Assembly (NCBI RefSeq): GCF_001422925.1
Contig: NZ_LMNI01000010.1
Location: 748,404 to 812,403 of the forward strand
DNA from: Microbacterium sp. Leaf288
GTDB taxonomy: Bacteria > Actinomycetota > Actinomycetes > Actinomycetales > Microbacteriaceae
Direction of reading: 5' to 3'
Length of the DNA: 64,000 nucleotides
Shown here: positions 17,257 to 28,300 of the stretch, one piece after another
Numbering within the stretch: the first letter of the stretch is position 1
Layout: the number at the start of each line of letters is the position of its first letter
The notes under the pieces: model-generated
The model's database searches: none
What the model saw: only the letters and a program-made list of their open reading frames with translations
What the model was told of the DNA's origin: nothing
Program-made: the position numbers and the translations under genes

Positions 17257-18363
17257 TCAGCCGTCGAGGCGCACCAGCCAGTTGTGCTTGTCCTCGCGGC
17301 GGCCGTACTGGATGTCGGTGAGCTCCTCGCGCAGCGAGAGGGCGAGCGAGCCGGTCGGCTGCTCGTCGAGGAAGTCCTTGCCCTTGAGCGCGCCGATCGG
17401 GGTGACCACGGCGGCCGTGCCGCAGGCGAACACCTCGACGATGTCGCCGGATGCCACACCCTGACGCCACTCGTCGAACGACACGGCACGGCCCTCGACC
17501 TTGTGGCCACGGTCGGCGGCGAGCTGGAGGATCGAGTCGCGCGTGATGCCCTCGAGGATCGAGTCGGACTGCGGAGTGACGATGGTGCCGTCCTTGTAGA
17601 CGAACACGACGTTCATGCCGCCGAGCTCCTCGACGTTGCGGTCCTGGTCGAGGAAGACGACCTGGTCGCACTCGTTCTCGTACGCCTCGGACTGGGGCAG
17701 CAGGCTCGCGGCGTAGTTGCCGCCCGTCTTGGCCGCACCCGTGCCGCCCTTGCCGGCGCGGGCGTAATCCTCGCTGAGCCAGATCGACACCGGCTGCACG
17801 CCGCCCTTGAAGTAGGCGCCGGCGGGCGAGGCGATGACGTAGTAGCCGACCTTGTGCGCGGGGCGGACGCCCAGGAACGCCTCCTTGGCGAACATGAAGG
17901 GGCGCAGGTACAGGCTCTGGTCATCGCCCGACGGCACCCACGCGCCATCGACGGCGATGAGCTCGCGCAGCGACTGGATGAAGTACGAGACCGGCAGTTC
18001 GGGCAGCGCGAGGCGGCGGGCGGAGCGCTGCAGCCGGCGGCCGTTCTGATCGGGACGGAACGTGTGGACCGACCCGTCCGCGTGGCGGTAGGCCTTGATG
18101 CCCTCGAAGATCTCCTGGCCGTAGTGCAGCACCGCCGCGGCGGGATCGAGCGACAGCGGGCCGTACGGCTGGACGCGCGGTCGGTGCCATCCGCCGCCGA
18201 CCGACCAGCAGATGTCGACCATGTGGTCGGTGAAGCTGGTTCCGAAGCCGGGGTTCGCGAGGATCTCCTCGCGCTGCGCCGTGGTCTTCGCCTGGAGGTT
18301 GCGGTTGACGGTGAACTCGAGAGGCGCGAGGCCGGTGTCGGGATCGGAATCGATGAGGGTCAT
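17257..18363 (-). CDS. ilvE: Branched-chain amino acid aminotransferase
   Basis: This 368-residue class IV PLP aminotransferase performs the last step of Leu, Ile and Val synthesis. The PLP lysine lies in AAKTGGNYAASLL (about 215-227), with the fold-type IV signatures FEGIKAYR near residue 87 and EVFACGTAAVVTPI near 320. The long N-terminal segment before the core is typical of actinobacterial IlvE. leuB is 61 bp upstream on the same strand, so both branched-chain genes may share a transcript, separate from the ilv operon at 46.7-51.9 kb. Confidence 0.95.
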   Translation of the reverse strand: MTLIDSDPDTGLAPLEFTVNRNLQAKTTAQREEILANPGFGTSFTDHMVDICWSVGGGWHRPRVQPYGPLSLDPAAAVLHYGQEIFEGIKAYRHADGSVHTFRPDQNGRRLQRSARRLALPELPVSYFIQSLRELIAVDGAWVPSGDDQSLYLRPFMFAKEAFLGVRPAHKVGYYVIASPAGAYFKGGVQPVSIWLSEDYARAGKGGTGAAKTGGNYAASLLPQSEAYENECDQVVFLDQDRNVEELGGMNVVFVYKDGTIVTPQSDSILEGITRDSILQLAADRGHKVEGRAVSFDEWRQGVASGDIVEVFACGTAAVVTPIGALKGKDFLDEQPTGSLALSLREELTDIQYGRREDKHNWLVRLDG

Positions 18364-18424
18364 GACGAGCCTGTGCTTTCGTGCGGTCGAGCCGCTGGAT
18401 GGAGAGGCGCTTGCCGGTTCCAGG

Positions 18425-19477
18425 TTACGCCGGGAGCCGGCCGGCGATGGCGTCGCCGATCTGCGCGGTGGTGCGCGCTGCGGTGCCCCGGTTCGCGATG
18501 TCCGCTTCGACAGCCGTGGTGACGCGCTGTGCCTCGTCGGTGAGCCCGAGGTGATCGAGCAACAGTGAGACGGAGAGGATCGCGGCCGTGGGATCGGCCT
18601 TCTGCAGTCCTGCGATGTCGGGCGCCGATCCGTGCACGGGCTCGAACATCGAGGGGAACGCGCCGTCGGGGTTGATGTTGCCCGAGGCTGCGAGGCCGAT
18701 GCCACCGGTCACGGCGCCGGCCAGGTCTGTGAGGATGTCGCCGAAGAGGTTGTCGGTGACGATCACGTCGAAACGGCCCGGGTTCGTGACCAGGAAGATG
18801 GTTGCCGCGTCGACGTGCAGATAGTCTACGGCGACGTCGGGGTGCTCCCGCGCCACGTCGTCGACGAGCCGCTTCCAGATCCCGCCGGCGTGCACCAGCA
18901 CGTTGGTCTTGTGCACGAGGGTGAGCTTCTTGCGGCGACGCTCGGCGAGGTCGAACGCGTAGCGCACCACCCGCTCGACGCCGAAGGCGGTGTTCACCGA
19001 GGTCTCGTTGGCGACCTCGTGCGGCGTGCCGGTGCGGATCGATCCGCCGTTGCCGACATACGGCCCCTCGGTGCCCTCGCGGACGACGACGAAGTCGATG
19101 TCGCCCGGCTCGGCCAGCGGCCCCGGTACGCCCGGGTACAGCTTCGACGGACGCAGGTTGACGTAGTGGTCGAGCTCGAACCGCAGCTTGAGCAGCAGCC
19201 CGCGCTCGATGTTCGCGTTCTTCAGCCGCGGGTCGCCGGGCACTCCCCCGACGGCGCCCAGGAGGATCGCATCGTGCGTCTTGATCGCGTCGAGGTCGTC
19301 GTCCGTGAGCGTGTCGCCGGTCTCGAGGAAGCGGGCGGCGCCGAGCGAGTACCGCGTCTTCTCGAAACGGATGCTGCTGCCCGCGGTCGCGGCGTCCAGC
19401 ACCTTCTCCGCTTCGGCGATGACCTCCGGACCGATGCCGTCACCCGGGATGACGGCCAGCTTCACGACACGCGACAT
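18425..19477 (-). CDS. leuB: 3-isopropylmalate dehydrogenase
   Basis: This 350-residue NAD-dependent decarboxylating dehydrogenase of leucine synthesis begins with [11 protein letters not shown]. It has the substrate-binding arginines in [15 protein letters not shown], the YDRxKTNVL-equivalent VHKTNVL (about 188-194), and the Mg-binding [12 protein letters not shown] (about 240-251). It starts 7 bp after the end of the upstream MFS gene on the same strand, so its own promoter, if any, lies inside that gene. ilvE follows. Confidence 0.95.
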   Translation of the reverse strand: MSRVVKLAVIPGDGIGPEVIAEAEKVLDAATAGSSIRFEKTRYSLGAARFLETGDTLTDDDLDAIKTHDAILLGAVGGVPGDPRLKNANIERGLLLKLRFELDHYVNLRPSKLYPGVPGPLAEPGDIDFVVVREGTEGPYVGNGGSIRTGTPHEVANETSVNTAFGVERVVRYAFDLAERRRKKLTLVHKTNVLVHAGGIWKRLVDDVAREHPDVAVDYLHVDAATIFLVTNPGRFDVIVTDNLFGDILTDLAGAVTGGIGLAASGNINPDGAFPSMFEPVHGSAPDIAGLQKADPTAAILSVSLLLDHLGLTDEAQRVTTAVEADIANRGTAARTTAQIGDAIAGRLPA

Positions 19478-19484
19478 GGTGCTC

Positions 19485-21026
19485 CTACGACTTCTGGCGG
19501 GACCCTCCCAGGGTAGTGGCCGCGATGACCCCTGCGACGACCACGAGGGCCGCTCCGATGAGCGCAGTCACCGTGACACCGGCGTCGAACGCCGTGGCCG
19601 CCGCTTCGAAGAGCGCCTCGCCCGTGGCCCCGCCGAGCTGGTCGGCCGCGTGCACCGCACCCGCCAGGGTCTCGGACGCCGCCGCGGCCGCGGCATCCGG
19701 AACACCGTCCGGCACCACGAGATTCGTGCGGTAGAGAGCCGTCAGGATGCCGCCCAGCACCGTCGTGCCGAGAACAGCACCGAGCTCGTACGCCGTCTCC
19801 GAGACGGCGCTCGCGGCACCCGCCTTCGCGGGCGGTGCGCTCGAGAGCACGAGTTCGTTCGACACGGTCTCGGCCGCGCCGATGCCGATGCCGAGCGAGA
19901 TGAACGCCGCGACCAGCGTGCCGATGCTGTCCGGCCCGGTGGCGAACGCCACCGCGATGTAGCCCGCGACGGAGAACACCAGGGCGATCGGGACGACGAT
20001 CCGTGCAGGCCACTTCTTCGAGATCGGCACGACGGCGAGGCCCGCCAGGATCATCATCGCGAGGCCCGGGACGAGTGCGAGACCGGCTTGCATCGGCGAC
20101 AGCCCGACGATGAGCTGCAGGTGTTGCGCGACGAAGAAGAGGAAGCCGACCAGCGCGATCACGCTGAGGAGGTTCACCAGCAGCGCACCGCTGAAAGTGC
20201 CGAGGCCGAACAGCCGCATGTCGAGCATCGGGGTCTTGGCACGGAGCTGGCGGCGTACGAAGAGCACGCCGAAGCCGAGGCCGACGAGCATCGGCAGCCA
20301 CGCGGCGACGGTGAACCCGTGCACCGCGAGTTCCTTGATGCCGTAGACGACCGGGATCATCGTCGCCATCGACAGCGCGATGCTGAGCGGGTCGATGCGG
20401 CCGGGCTTCGGGTCGCGGCTCTCGGGCACCAGCAGCGGCGCGAGCACCAGAAGCGGGATCAGCACCGGCACCGACATGAGGAACACCGAGCCCCACGAGA
20501 AGTGCTCGAGCAGCAGTCCGCCCACGATCGGGCCGAGCGCCGCTCCCGCGGAGAACATCGATGCCCAGACCGCGATCGCGAGACGTCGCTGATCGCGGTC
20601 GGTGAAGATGCTGCGCAGCAGCGAGAGCGTCGACGGCATGAGCATCGCGCCGAACACGCCCATCGCCGCGCGGGCTGCGATGAGCCACGCGGCGCTCGGC
20701 GCGAAAGCCGCGAGCACCGACACGGCGGCGAAGCCGGTCGCGCCGATGAGCAGCATCCGTCGCCGGCCGAACCGGTCCCCGAGCGTGCCCATCGTGACGA
20801 GCAGGCCCGCGAGCACGAGCGGATACGCGTCGATGATCCACAGCTGCTGGGCGCTCGAAGGCCCGAGTTCGAGGGCGATCGACGGCAGCGCGAAGCTCAG
20901 CACCGTGTTGTCGACCGACACGAGCAGCACCGGCAGCATGAGCACGACCAGCGCCGCCCAGCCGCGCCAGCCGACCTTCCGGCCCTGGGCGTCGGCGAGC
21001 GAGAGTTCTTGAGTGAGAGTCATCAT
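19485..21026 (-). CDS. MFS drug efflux transporter, DHA2 (14-helix) family
   Basis: This 513-residue membrane protein has about 14 hydrophobic segments, the DHA2 N-terminal signature [18 protein letters not shown] in the first helix, and motif [14 protein letters not shown] between helices 2 and 3. It closely resembles EmrB/QacA and SmvA-type exporters of cationic and lipophilic compounds. It is divergent from a TetR gene, with a 22-bp palindrome starting only 2 bp upstream of its ATG, a classic repressor-pump pair. The first of two consecutive ATG codons (21026) was taken as start. Confidence 0.9.
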   Translation of the reverse strand: MMTLTQELSLADAQGRKVGWRGWAALVVLMLPVLLVSVDNTVLSFALPSIALELGPSSAQQLWIIDAYPLVLAGLLVTMGTLGDRFGRRRMLLIGATGFAAVSVLAAFAPSAAWLIAARAAMGVFGAMLMPSTLSLLRSIFTDRDQRRLAIAVWASMFSAGAALGPIVGGLLLEHFSWGSVFLMSVPVLIPLLVLAPLLVPESRDPKPGRIDPLSIALSMATMIPVVYGIKELAVHGFTVAAWLPMLVGLGFGVLFVRRQLRAKTPMLDMRLFGLGTFSGALLVNLLSVIALVGFLFFVAQHLQLIVGLSPMQAGLALVPGLAMMILAGLAVVPISKKWPARIVVPIALVFSVAGYIAVAFATGPDSIGTLVAAFISLGIGIGAAETVSNELVLSSAPPAKAGAASAVSETAYELGAVLGTTVLGGILTALYRTNLVVPDGVPDAAAAAASETLAGAVHAADQLGGATGEALFEAAATAFDAGVTVTALIGAALVVVAGVIAATTLGGSRQKS

Positions 21027-21028
21027 TT

Positions 21029-21050
21029 CTATACCGTCCAGCCGGTATAG
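21029..21050. promoter_or_regulatory. Operator for the TetR regulator
   Basis: CTATACCG-TCCAGC-CGGTATAG is a perfect inverted repeat with 8-bp arms and a 6-bp spacer in the 63-bp gap between the divergent pump and TetR genes. The TATAC halves may also form part of the promoters, so binding would shut off both. Confidence 0.75.
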
Positions 21051-21089
21051 TAACAGGATGCTCCGACACCTGTCGATACCATCGAGGCC

Positions 21090-21635
21090 ATGAGTCGTCC
21101 TCCCCTCGCCCGCGAGAAGGTGCTCGATGCCTTCGAGCAGATCCTCATCGAGGAGGGCGAGCGCGCGGCGACGATGGACGCCACCGCGAAGGCCGCGGGG
21201 GTCTCCAAGGGCGGACTTCTCTACCACTTCGGCACGAAGGAGGCTCTCGAAGCCGCGCTCATCGAACGGCTGCGGGCGCTCGTGCAGGCGGACGTCGACC
21301 TGATGGCATCCGCGCCGGAGGGCCCCATCGCCTACTTCCTGCACACGTCGGTCATGGCGAACGACCCGATCGACCGAGCGATCCTCGCGACATCGCGACT
21401 CGCACAGGGGGGTGACGCGACGGCGAGCGACGCGCTGCGTCACATCAGAGACGACTGGGCCTCTGTGCTTCGGCCCCACACGAAGGACGCCACGGCGCTC
21501 GATCTCGTGATGCTCGTGAGTGACGGCCTCTACTTCAACAACGCGCTCGCGGGCGGCTCCATCCCCGGCCCGGTCCCCCGCGGCGAGGCGCTCGACGCGC
21601 TGGTCGCGCTCGTGGAGCGCGCCGCGCGCCCCTGA
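21090..21635 (+). CDS. TetR-family repressor of the adjacent MFS pump
   Basis: This encodes 181 residues. The N-terminal TetR helix-turn-helix spans about 8-50 (TMDATAKAAGVSKGGLLYHF), followed by the all-helical ligand domain; its TetR_C relatives often go with DHA2 pumps. It is divergent from the MFS pump across a palindromic operator. The inducer is probably a pump substrate, by analogy with QacR. A GAGG sequence precedes the ATG at 21090. Confidence 0.9.
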   Translation: MSRPPLAREKVLDAFEQILIEEGERAATMDATAKAAGVSKGGLLYHFGTKEALEAALIERLRALVQADVDLMASAPEGPIAYFLHTSVMANDPIDRAILATSRLAQGGDATASDALRHIRDDWASVLRPHTKDATALDLVMLVSDGLYFNNALAGGSIPGPVPRGEALDALVALVERAARP

Positions 21636-21661
21636 CCTCCGCCGGGTCTGGCCCGCACGCG

Positions 21662-21718
21662 ACGACGGATTCCGCGCCCTGGCCCTCGCCGAGGACTCAG
21701 GGACGCGGCATCCGTCGT
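21662..21718. terminator. Bidirectional terminator between tetR and serA
   Basis: ACGACGGAT-T-CCGCG pairs with CGCGG-C-ATCCGTCGT (one mismatch), and the stem extends inward through CCCTG/CAGGG, giving a long cruciform between converging genes. There is little U-richness. Confidence 0.65.
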
Positions 21719-21722
21719 GGAA

Positions 21723-23327
21723 TCAGGACTCGGTGATCTCGATCTGGCGGAACAGGTCTGCCTGGATCGCGGTGCTCACCTCGTCGAGCAGGGCGTCGGG
21801 CACCGGCGAGTCGACCGTGAGGACCGACAGCGCCTGGCCGCCGGCCGTCTGGCGCGCGATCTGCATGCCGGCGATGTTGATGCCCGCCTCGCCGAACTTC
21901 TGGCCGTAGATCGCGACGATGCCGGGTCGATCGGTGTACAGCATGACGACGTGGTTCGTCTCGATCGGCAGCTCGATCGCGTAGTCGTTGATGCCGACCA
22001 GCTTCTCGACCTGCTTCGGGCCGGTGAGCGTGCCCGAGATCGCGAGCTGCGAGCCGTCCGACAGGGCGCCGCGCAGCGTGATGACGTTGCGGTACTCGGG
22101 GCTGTCGTCGTCGACGAGCAGGCGCACCTCGACACCGCGCTGTTCGGCGAGCAGCGGCGCGTTCACGTACGACACGGTCTCGCTGACGATGTTCGTGAAG
22201 ACGCCCTTGAGGGCGGCGAGCTTGAGCACGCTGACGTCGTAGCCCTGCAGCTCGCCGTGCACCTCGACGTCGAGGCTCGTGAGCGGCGACCGCGCGAGCG
22301 CCGAGAAGATCTGACCGAGCTTCTCGACGAGCGGGATGCCGGGGCGCACGTACGGGTCGATGACGCCGCCCGCGACGTTCACGGCGTCGGGAACGAGCTC
22401 GCCGCCGAGCGCGAGGCGCACGGACTTCGCGACCGAGACGCCCGCCTTCTCCTGTGCCTCTTCCGTGGAGGCGCCGAGGTGCGGGGTGACGACGACGTTC
22501 GGGAGGTCCAGCAGCGCCGCGGCGGTGCCGCCCTCCGCCGGGGGCTCCGACGTGAACACGTCGAGGCCGGCGCCTGCGATCTCGCCCGCGGTGAGGGCGG
22601 CGTGGAGGGCCTCCTCATCGATGAGGCCGCCGCGCGCGACGTTGACGACGTACGCCGTCGGCTTCATGATCTTGAACTGCTCGGCGCCGATCATGCCCGT
22701 GGTCTCGGGGGTCTTCGGCATGTGGATCGTGACGAAGTCGCTCTGCTCGAGCAGCTCGTCGAGCGTGACCAGCTGCACACCGAGCTGCTGCGCGCGGGCG
22801 CTCGTGACGTAGGGGTCGTACGCGATGACGCGCACGTCGAACGCCTGCAGGCGTGCCGTGATGAGGGCGCCGATCCGGCCGAGGCCGATGATGCCGACGG
22901 TCTTCTCGAAGAGCTCGGTGCCGGTGTACGAGCTGCGCTTCCACGCACCGCCCGCGAGCGACGCGTGCGCGGCGGGGATGCGGCGCGCGAGGCTGAGGAT
23001 ATGGCCGACGGTGAGCTCGGCCGCCGAGATGATGTTCGAGGTCGGCGCGTTCACGACCATGACGCCGGCGGTGGTGGCCGTCTTGATGTCGACGTTGTCG
23101 AGGCCGACGCCGGCGCGGGCGACGACCTTGAGGACGGGGGCCGCGGCGATCGCCTCGGCGTCGATCTTCGTCGCCGAGCGGATCAGCACCGCGTTGGCGT
23201 CGGCAAGGGCCGAAAGAAGCGCGGGGCGGTCGGTGCCGTCGACGTTGCGCACGTCGAAGTCGGGACCCAGGGCATCGATCGTGGCGGGAGAGAGCTCTTC
23301 GGCGATCAGGACGACAGGCTTCGGCAC
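21723..23327 (-). CDS. serA: D-3-phosphoglycerate dehydrogenase
   Basis: This 534-residue enzyme catalyses the first step of serine synthesis. The NAD-binding motif is GIIGLGRIGALI (about 147-158). The catalytic triad residues lie in NVARGGLIDEEAL (Arg, about 235-247), the Glu in DVFTSEPP, and the His in VVTPHLGASTEEAQ (about 281-294). After the catalytic core come the intervening ASB-type domain (about 320-455) and a C-terminal ACT domain (about 460-530), the long actinobacterial form that is feedback-inhibited by serine in Mycobacterium. It is followed by the cruciform terminator. Confidence 0.95.
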   Translation of the reverse strand: MPKPVVLIAEELSPATIDALGPDFDVRNVDGTDRPALLSALADANAVLIRSATKIDAEAIAAAPVLKVVARAGVGLDNVDIKTATTAGVMVVNAPTSNIISAAELTVGHILSLARRIPAAHASLAGGAWKRSSYTGTELFEKTVGIIGLGRIGALITARLQAFDVRVIAYDPYVTSARAQQLGVQLVTLDELLEQSDFVTIHMPKTPETTGMIGAEQFKIMKPTAYVVNVARGGLIDEEALHAALTAGEIAGAGLDVFTSEPPAEGGTAAALLDLPNVVVTPHLGASTEEAQEKAGVSVAKSVRLALGGELVPDAVNVAGGVIDPYVRPGIPLVEKLGQIFSALARSPLTSLDVEVHGELQGYDVSVLKLAALKGVFTNIVSETVSYVNAPLLAEQRGVEVRLLVDDDSPEYRNVITLRGALSDGSQLAISGTLTGPKQVEKLVGINDYAIELPIETNHVVMLYTDRPGIVAIYGQKFGEAGINIAGMQIARQTAGGQALSVLTVDSPVPDALLDEVSTAIQADLFRQIEITES

Positions 23328-23466
23328 GGGTGTTCCTTAGTGGGGCGGTGCGCGAACGCGCGGAGCAGAACCGGATGCCGCGCCGCACGCCGTCGGGGGG
23401 CGAGGCCTGTGCCAGCCTACCGCCCGCAGGGCGAGGCGCCCGACCGTGTGACGACCTGCGACAGGC

Positions 23467-23841
23467 TCAGCCCAGGAAGGATGCGGAGTTGAGCGTCGTG
23501 TACGCGACGACGTTCAGCCAGAACACCGCCACCAGCGCGAGGCCGGTGAGCATCACGAGGAGCAGCTCGTGCGGTGCCCGTCGGTGTCCGATCGCGAACG
23601 CTCCGCCCCACACCAGCAGCGGGAACACTGCGGCGAAGATCCAGATGAACCAGCCGAGGGCGTTGAGTGTGACACCCGCGCCACCGAACGTCTGAAGCGT
23701 GATCACGAGGTTGCCGATCGCGTTCCAGACGGCGTACGCGTAGAACAGGCCCACGGCGCCCGAGATCGTCGCCACGAGCCACGTGGGCGTCTTGCCGCGC
23801 TTCGCGGCCGAGGGCGCAGCATCCATCACGTTCTCGCTCAT
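23467..23841 (-). CDS. Small four-helix membrane protein, unknown
   Basis: This encodes 124 residues with four predicted transmembrane segments (about 20-42, 55-75, 80-90 and 95-115). The short N-terminus has a Lys/Arg cluster and no signal peptide. Its ATG overlaps the stop of the next upstream gene by 4 nt (ATGA), so the two are translationally coupled and probably act together at the membrane. I recognise no functional motif. The gene pair is conserved in this bacterial family as far as I recall, but without a known role. Confidence 0.7.
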   Translation of the reverse strand: MSENVMDAAPSAAKRGKTPTWLVATISGAVGLFYAYAVWNAIGNLVITLQTFGGAGVTLNALGWFIWIFAAVFPLLVWGGAFAIGHRRAPHELLLVMLTGLALVAVFWLNVVAYTTLNSASFLG

Positions 23842-24383
23842 TGTCCGATCGCCCCGATCATCACGAACGGCCAGGGCAGCAGCAGCACGACTCCGGCCGC
23901 GAGCCACGTGAACCGCAGCCACGCGCGCGAGGTGCGGGTGAGCAGCAGGGTGGTGGCGAACCACAGCAGCGGGGCCAGGACGGCGAGCCACAGGCTCCCC
24001 TGGTACATCACGTCGGTCACGAGGTACTGAGCCCTGCCCTGCAGGCGCAGGCCGCCGATGAGCCAGCCGATCGCATAGAGGGCATACACGCCGCCGAGCA
24101 CACCGAACGCGATCAGCGCGCCGTTGCCCATCGGCTGACGGCCCGGGGTGACGGCCGGCGCCTCGGACGAGCCCTCGGGCACCGATCCGGCGGCCGGCGC
24201 ATCCGTGGAGTCCAGCGTCTCGCTACCTTTGCCCACGGCGGTGAAGCCCTTCGGGAGCTCCGCAGTCGTCGACGCGGGTCGCGTCTCGAGCTCATCTTCC
24301 GGCTCTGCGGCCGCACCGTGGTCGAGCGTGGGATCGTCGTCGCCGTCCCAGGTGAGGGCGTCGTCGTCGCGTCCGGTCGTCAC
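23838..24383 (-). CDS. Membrane protein with acidic N-terminus, unknown
   Basis: From the GTG at 24383 this gives 181 residues. A long acidic and Ala/Glu-rich N-terminal half is probably disordered (about 1-85), followed by three or four hydrophobic helices ending near the stop. The frame continues upstream to an ATG at 24443, but the GTG gives an N-terminus (VTTGRDDDALTWDGDDDP) that I associate with a conserved actinobacterial membrane protein, sometimes mislabelled as a DNA polymerase III tau subunit because of its tail. No catalytic motif is visible. It is coupled to the 124-residue membrane protein by an ATGA overlap. Confidence 0.6.
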   Translation of the reverse strand: MTTGRDDDALTWDGDDDPTLDHGAAAEPEDELETRPASTTAELPKGFTAVGKGSETLDSTDAPAAGSVPEGSSEAPAVTPGRQPMGNGALIAFGVLGGVYALYAIGWLIGGLRLQGRAQYLVTDVMYQGSLWLAVLAPLLWFATTLLLTRTSRAWLRFTWLAAGVVLLLPWPFVMIGAIGQ

Positions 24384-24458
24384 GTTCTCAGCGTAGTGCC
24401 GCGGCCCGGCAAGCCCGGATGCCACCCGCGCTGGTCGCGGCACCCGGGCCCGCGTCGC

Positions 24459-25313
24459 TCATTCGAAGAGCCGAAGCATCAGCGTGTGCCAGGTGTCCGG
24501 GCCCACGATGCCGTCGACGGGCGGCGCGAACAGCTGCTGGAACTCACGGACCGCGGCGTCGGTGGCCGGACCGAAGTCGCCGTCGACGGCGAGGCCGGCG
24601 AGGAGCGTCTGCACGGCGCGCACGGCCTCGCCCTTCGCCCCGCCCGGGCCGTCACCCTGCTTCACGGTGATGATGAGGCTCGGCCAGTCCAGCTGCCCGA
24701 GCGTGGTCGAGATCTCGACGGCGCGCAGCGTCTGCTGGAAGGTCTTGACGGCCTGACCGCTCTGCGGTCCGAATGCACCGTCGGCCGCGATGGTCGCGCC
24801 ATGCGCACGCAGCAGGTGCTGCGCGGCGAGGACGCGCCAGTTCGTGGCCTGCGACGACCCCTGCTTGACGAGCGCCCACGGGCGGTCGCCCGGCATGAAC
24901 GTGCTGAAGAACGACCAGGTCTCGCGACCGGCGACGCCGTCGAGGGTGAGGCCCCACGACTCCTGGAAGAACTCGACCCGCTCCTTGGTGATCGGGCCGA
25001 AGTCCCCGTCCACGACGAGCGGGTCCTCCCCCGGCGATCGCGCGAGCCCGAACTGCTGCACGGCGCGGACGGCGTCGCCGGTCGACCCCTGGTGCACCGC
25101 GATGACGAGCTTGGGCCAGGTCACGGGTCCGACGATGCCGTCGGCGGGCACGCCCTGCGCGGTCTGGACGGCGGAGACCGCGGCCGCGGTCGCGGGCCCG
25201 TAGTCGCCGTCGACGACGACGGCATGCCCGTGCGCTCTCAGCAGGTACTGGATGCCGGGGACGATCGCCGCTGACGATCCCGGCCCGACGGTGCTCCATG
25301 GTTCGACGTTCAT
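24459..25313 (-). CDS. Protein made of four peptidoglycan-binding (PGB1) repeats
   Basis: This encodes 284 residues with four copies of the PG_binding_1 domain, each about 65-70 residues and marked by [21 protein letters not shown] and VDGDFGP. The start at 25313 has a good GAGGAGCC ribosome-binding site. Remarkably there is no signal peptide, no transmembrane helix and no catalytic domain. It therefore either leaves the cell by an unusual route, works as a bacteriocin-like or lysis-released wall binder, or binds something else inside the cell. It sits alone between membrane-protein genes and the large metallophosphoesterase. Confidence 0.8.
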   Translation of the reverse strand: MNVEPWSTVGPGSSAAIVPGIQYLLRAHGHAVVVDGDYGPATAAAVSAVQTAQGVPADGIVGPVTWPKLVIAVHQGSTGDAVRAVQQFGLARSPGEDPLVVDGDFGPITKERVEFFQESWGLTLDGVAGRETWSFFSTFMPGDRPWALVKQGSSQATNWRVLAAQHLLRAHGATIAADGAFGPQSGQAVKTFQQTLRAVEISTTLGQLDWPSLIITVKQGDGPGGAKGEAVRAVQTLLAGLAVDGDFGPATDAAVREFQQLFAPPVDGIVGPDTWHTLMLRLFE

Positions 25314-25394
25314 GACGGCTCCTCTGATCTGGGGGTGGACTGGGGGCGTGCCGCCCCTCATGCTTCCGAGGCGTCACCGGCGCGCCGTGATACC

Positions 25395-28300
25395 TCAGTC
25401 CCGCACGGTGGAGACGGCATCCGTCTCCACCGCCTTCGCGTACTGCAGCGCCAGCGGCACCGCGAACGCGTCGTCCTCCTCGGTGTAGCGGTGCTGCAGT
25501 CCCTGCGCAAGGATGCGCCAGGGACGTTCGTTGGACGCGGTCGCGGCGTCGCCGTCGTCGGGGAGGAACTGCGTGTAGTCGTACGGATGACTCGCCGTGG
25601 CGCCGAGCGGCACCGAGAACGTGTCGACCGCGAGCATTCCCGCGGCGAGATCGACCTGGAGCAGTCGCTGGAAGCCCGTCGCCCGTTCCCCCGTCGGCGT
25701 GCGGAACTCCTGATAGTCGGCGAGCGCCTCGAGCACGGTGTGCCCGGGGATCCCCCCGGCGTTCTCGGTGATGATCGCGCCGAGCCCGTGGAAGTGCCCC
25801 GACAGCACGAGAACGACGTTGCGGTTCGGCGCGACGACCCGCTCCCACAGCAGATCGCCGTGCGAGACCCATCGCGAGGTCGTCGAGCGCTCCGCCTCGT
25901 CGGTGGCCGTCGCCGGCATGAGGTGCTCGTGCGTCGAGATGACGACGTTCGCATCGCGGTGGGCGGCGACGACGTCCTGTGCCCAGGCGACCTCGCGCTC
26001 GCCGTACGCGTACGGCAGCGAGATCATCACGAACCGCGCGCCGCCCGCCGCGAACGACGACCAGTTCGCGCTGTTGTCGTCCGCGGTGAGCGAACCGCCG
26101 AACCACGGCCGGTCCCGATATCGCTCCGGCCCGAAGTACTCGTTGAAGAGGTCGTTGCTCACGCCGCGCTTGTTGTCGTGGTTGCCCGGAAGCACGCTGT
26201 TCGCGATTCCGTTCGCATCCAGCACGCCTTGCAGCCGCGACGCCACCTCGTACTCGCGGCGGGCACGCTCCTCCGTCTGGCCCGGATCGACCCAGTTCTG
26301 GATGAGATCGCCCGTGTGGGTGACGAAAGCGAGCTTTCGCGCGTCGGCATTCTCCGCCAGCCACGCCACCTCTCCCGCGTACACCTCGGGGTACGCCTCC
26401 GAGTAGTACTGCGTGTCGGTGATGTGCCCGAGAGCCAGGTCGTAGTCCGCGGGGTCGGCGAGCCCGTCCGCGTCGGCCGCCGCCGACTCCGCTCTCGGCA
26501 CCACCTGCACCAGCAGGTCGACCGCGCCGCCGACGACCTCTTCGCCGCGCACGACTCCGTCGAGTCGCACCGATGCGGTGGCTGCGGCATCCGCTGCCGC
26601 CAGGGCGCCTGCGGCTTCGTCGAGAGCGCGCCATCCCGCCCGGCCCGTGGTGCCGGCGCCCGGAGCCCAGACCGACAGCCGCACTTCGGCCCGCCCGACG
26701 GTGCGGCCCTGCCACGAGATGGTGCCACCGCCGTCGGGCACCCGCACGCGCATCCGCACGTAAGGCAGGTCGTACCCGTCGTCGCGCGCCGTCAGTCCTG
26801 CGGCTGAGACCTCGTGCTCGCCCGGTGCCGTCCTGCTGGTGAGCGGCGAGGGCCAGGAGCCGGCGTGGGCGGCCAGCACCTCCAGCGGCGTGCCGTCGCC
26901 GGCCTGCGGGGCGACCGCGACGGCCGCGGCCCGGCCGACAGCCGCATCGACGGCTTCCGATCGGGCGTCGTCGAGCGCGCGTCGGATCACATCGTCGGCA
27001 GACGATGCACGGCGCACGGCGAGGACGCCCGGGGTCGCCGGGGCGGGGAAGAAGTCGCTCGCGTCATCGCCGGTGAACGCGGCGCGCTGCAGTGTCTCGC
27101 CGCGCACCCGATCCACGGCGAAGGTCGACAGTGCGAGTCCCTTCGTGCAGGGGCTCGGGACGTCCACGCTGCTGTCCATCTCGTTGCGGTGGAAGACGCC
27201 GACGCTGTCGACACGGCGCCCTTCGGCGTCCTGCACCCACACCCCCGCGCCCGCAAGCTCGAGCGGGTCGGCGTACGCCGCGCCGGCCACGCCGGCCGCC
27301 GGTGTTCCTTCAAGGGCGGCTGTCCACGTGTCGTCGGGGCCCAGCACCGTGCCCGGAGCCACGACGGCGAGGTCGTCCAACCTGCGGAAGCCGTCGGCAC
27401 CGCACGCGACCAGCGTCCAGCCCGAGATGTCGACCTCGCGTGCTCCGAAGTTCGCGAGCTCGACGAAGTTGCGCCGAGGCATCCCGTCGATCTCGGGGTC
27501 GGTCGCGATCTCGCTCACCGCCAACCCCGGCCGATCGTCGTACGCGAACGCCGTCGCGATCGAGGAGGCCGCCGAGCGCGACCGCTCCGCGTTCGGGGCC
27601 CCCGGCGTGCGACTTGCGATCGCGAAGCCGCCATCGGCCTGCCGCTGCCAGCTCTCCCCGGTGCGGTAGTCCAGCGTCGAGGTCAGCTTGTCGCGGCCGG
27701 TCTGGCAGGCGGTGTCCTCGCGGGAAGACACTCCGACTCCGTCGACCCGGCGTCCGTCGGCGTCGACGAGGAGCACACCGTGCACGGGGTCGGCCAGCGA
27801 CGTCTCGACGCGGACGTCAGCGTCTTCCGCGAATCCGGGACCGCCGATCACCAGACGCTCCCCCGGTCGAAGCGTCGCGCTCGCGTCGAACACGTGCTGG
27901 AGCGCCTCGCTCGGGGCGGCCCCGGTGGCGGTGCAGCGGTAGAGCCGCCAGCCGTCGAGGTCCACGACCACCGGGCCGGCGTTCTCGAGCTCGACGAAGT
28001 CGTCGCTGCGCCCGGCCGGGCCTGCCGCGGCGATCTCCGACACCCGCACCGGCTCGTCGCCGGCGACCGCAAGCACGTTCGACCCACCCGGGGTCGCGAT
28101 CGCGCGCACCCAGCGCCCGTCGGCGGACGCCCCGGCGCGCTGCCAGCTCTCGCCGAGCGCCGCCGCAGTGGTCACCGGCAGCTCGACACCCCCGCATTCC
28201 GACGTCGTCGGCGCAGGATCGTCCGAGTACACGGCGAGAGCGTCGACGGTCTCGCCCGACGGGGCGATGACGATGAGCCCGTATCCGCGCTCAGAGAGTC

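Noticed and set aside
15781..18522. A 913-codon open frame on the + strand across the MFS, FAH and ilvE genes.
   Set aside because: It is antisense to three recognisable proteins and has no domain, no ribosome-binding site and a biased composition.
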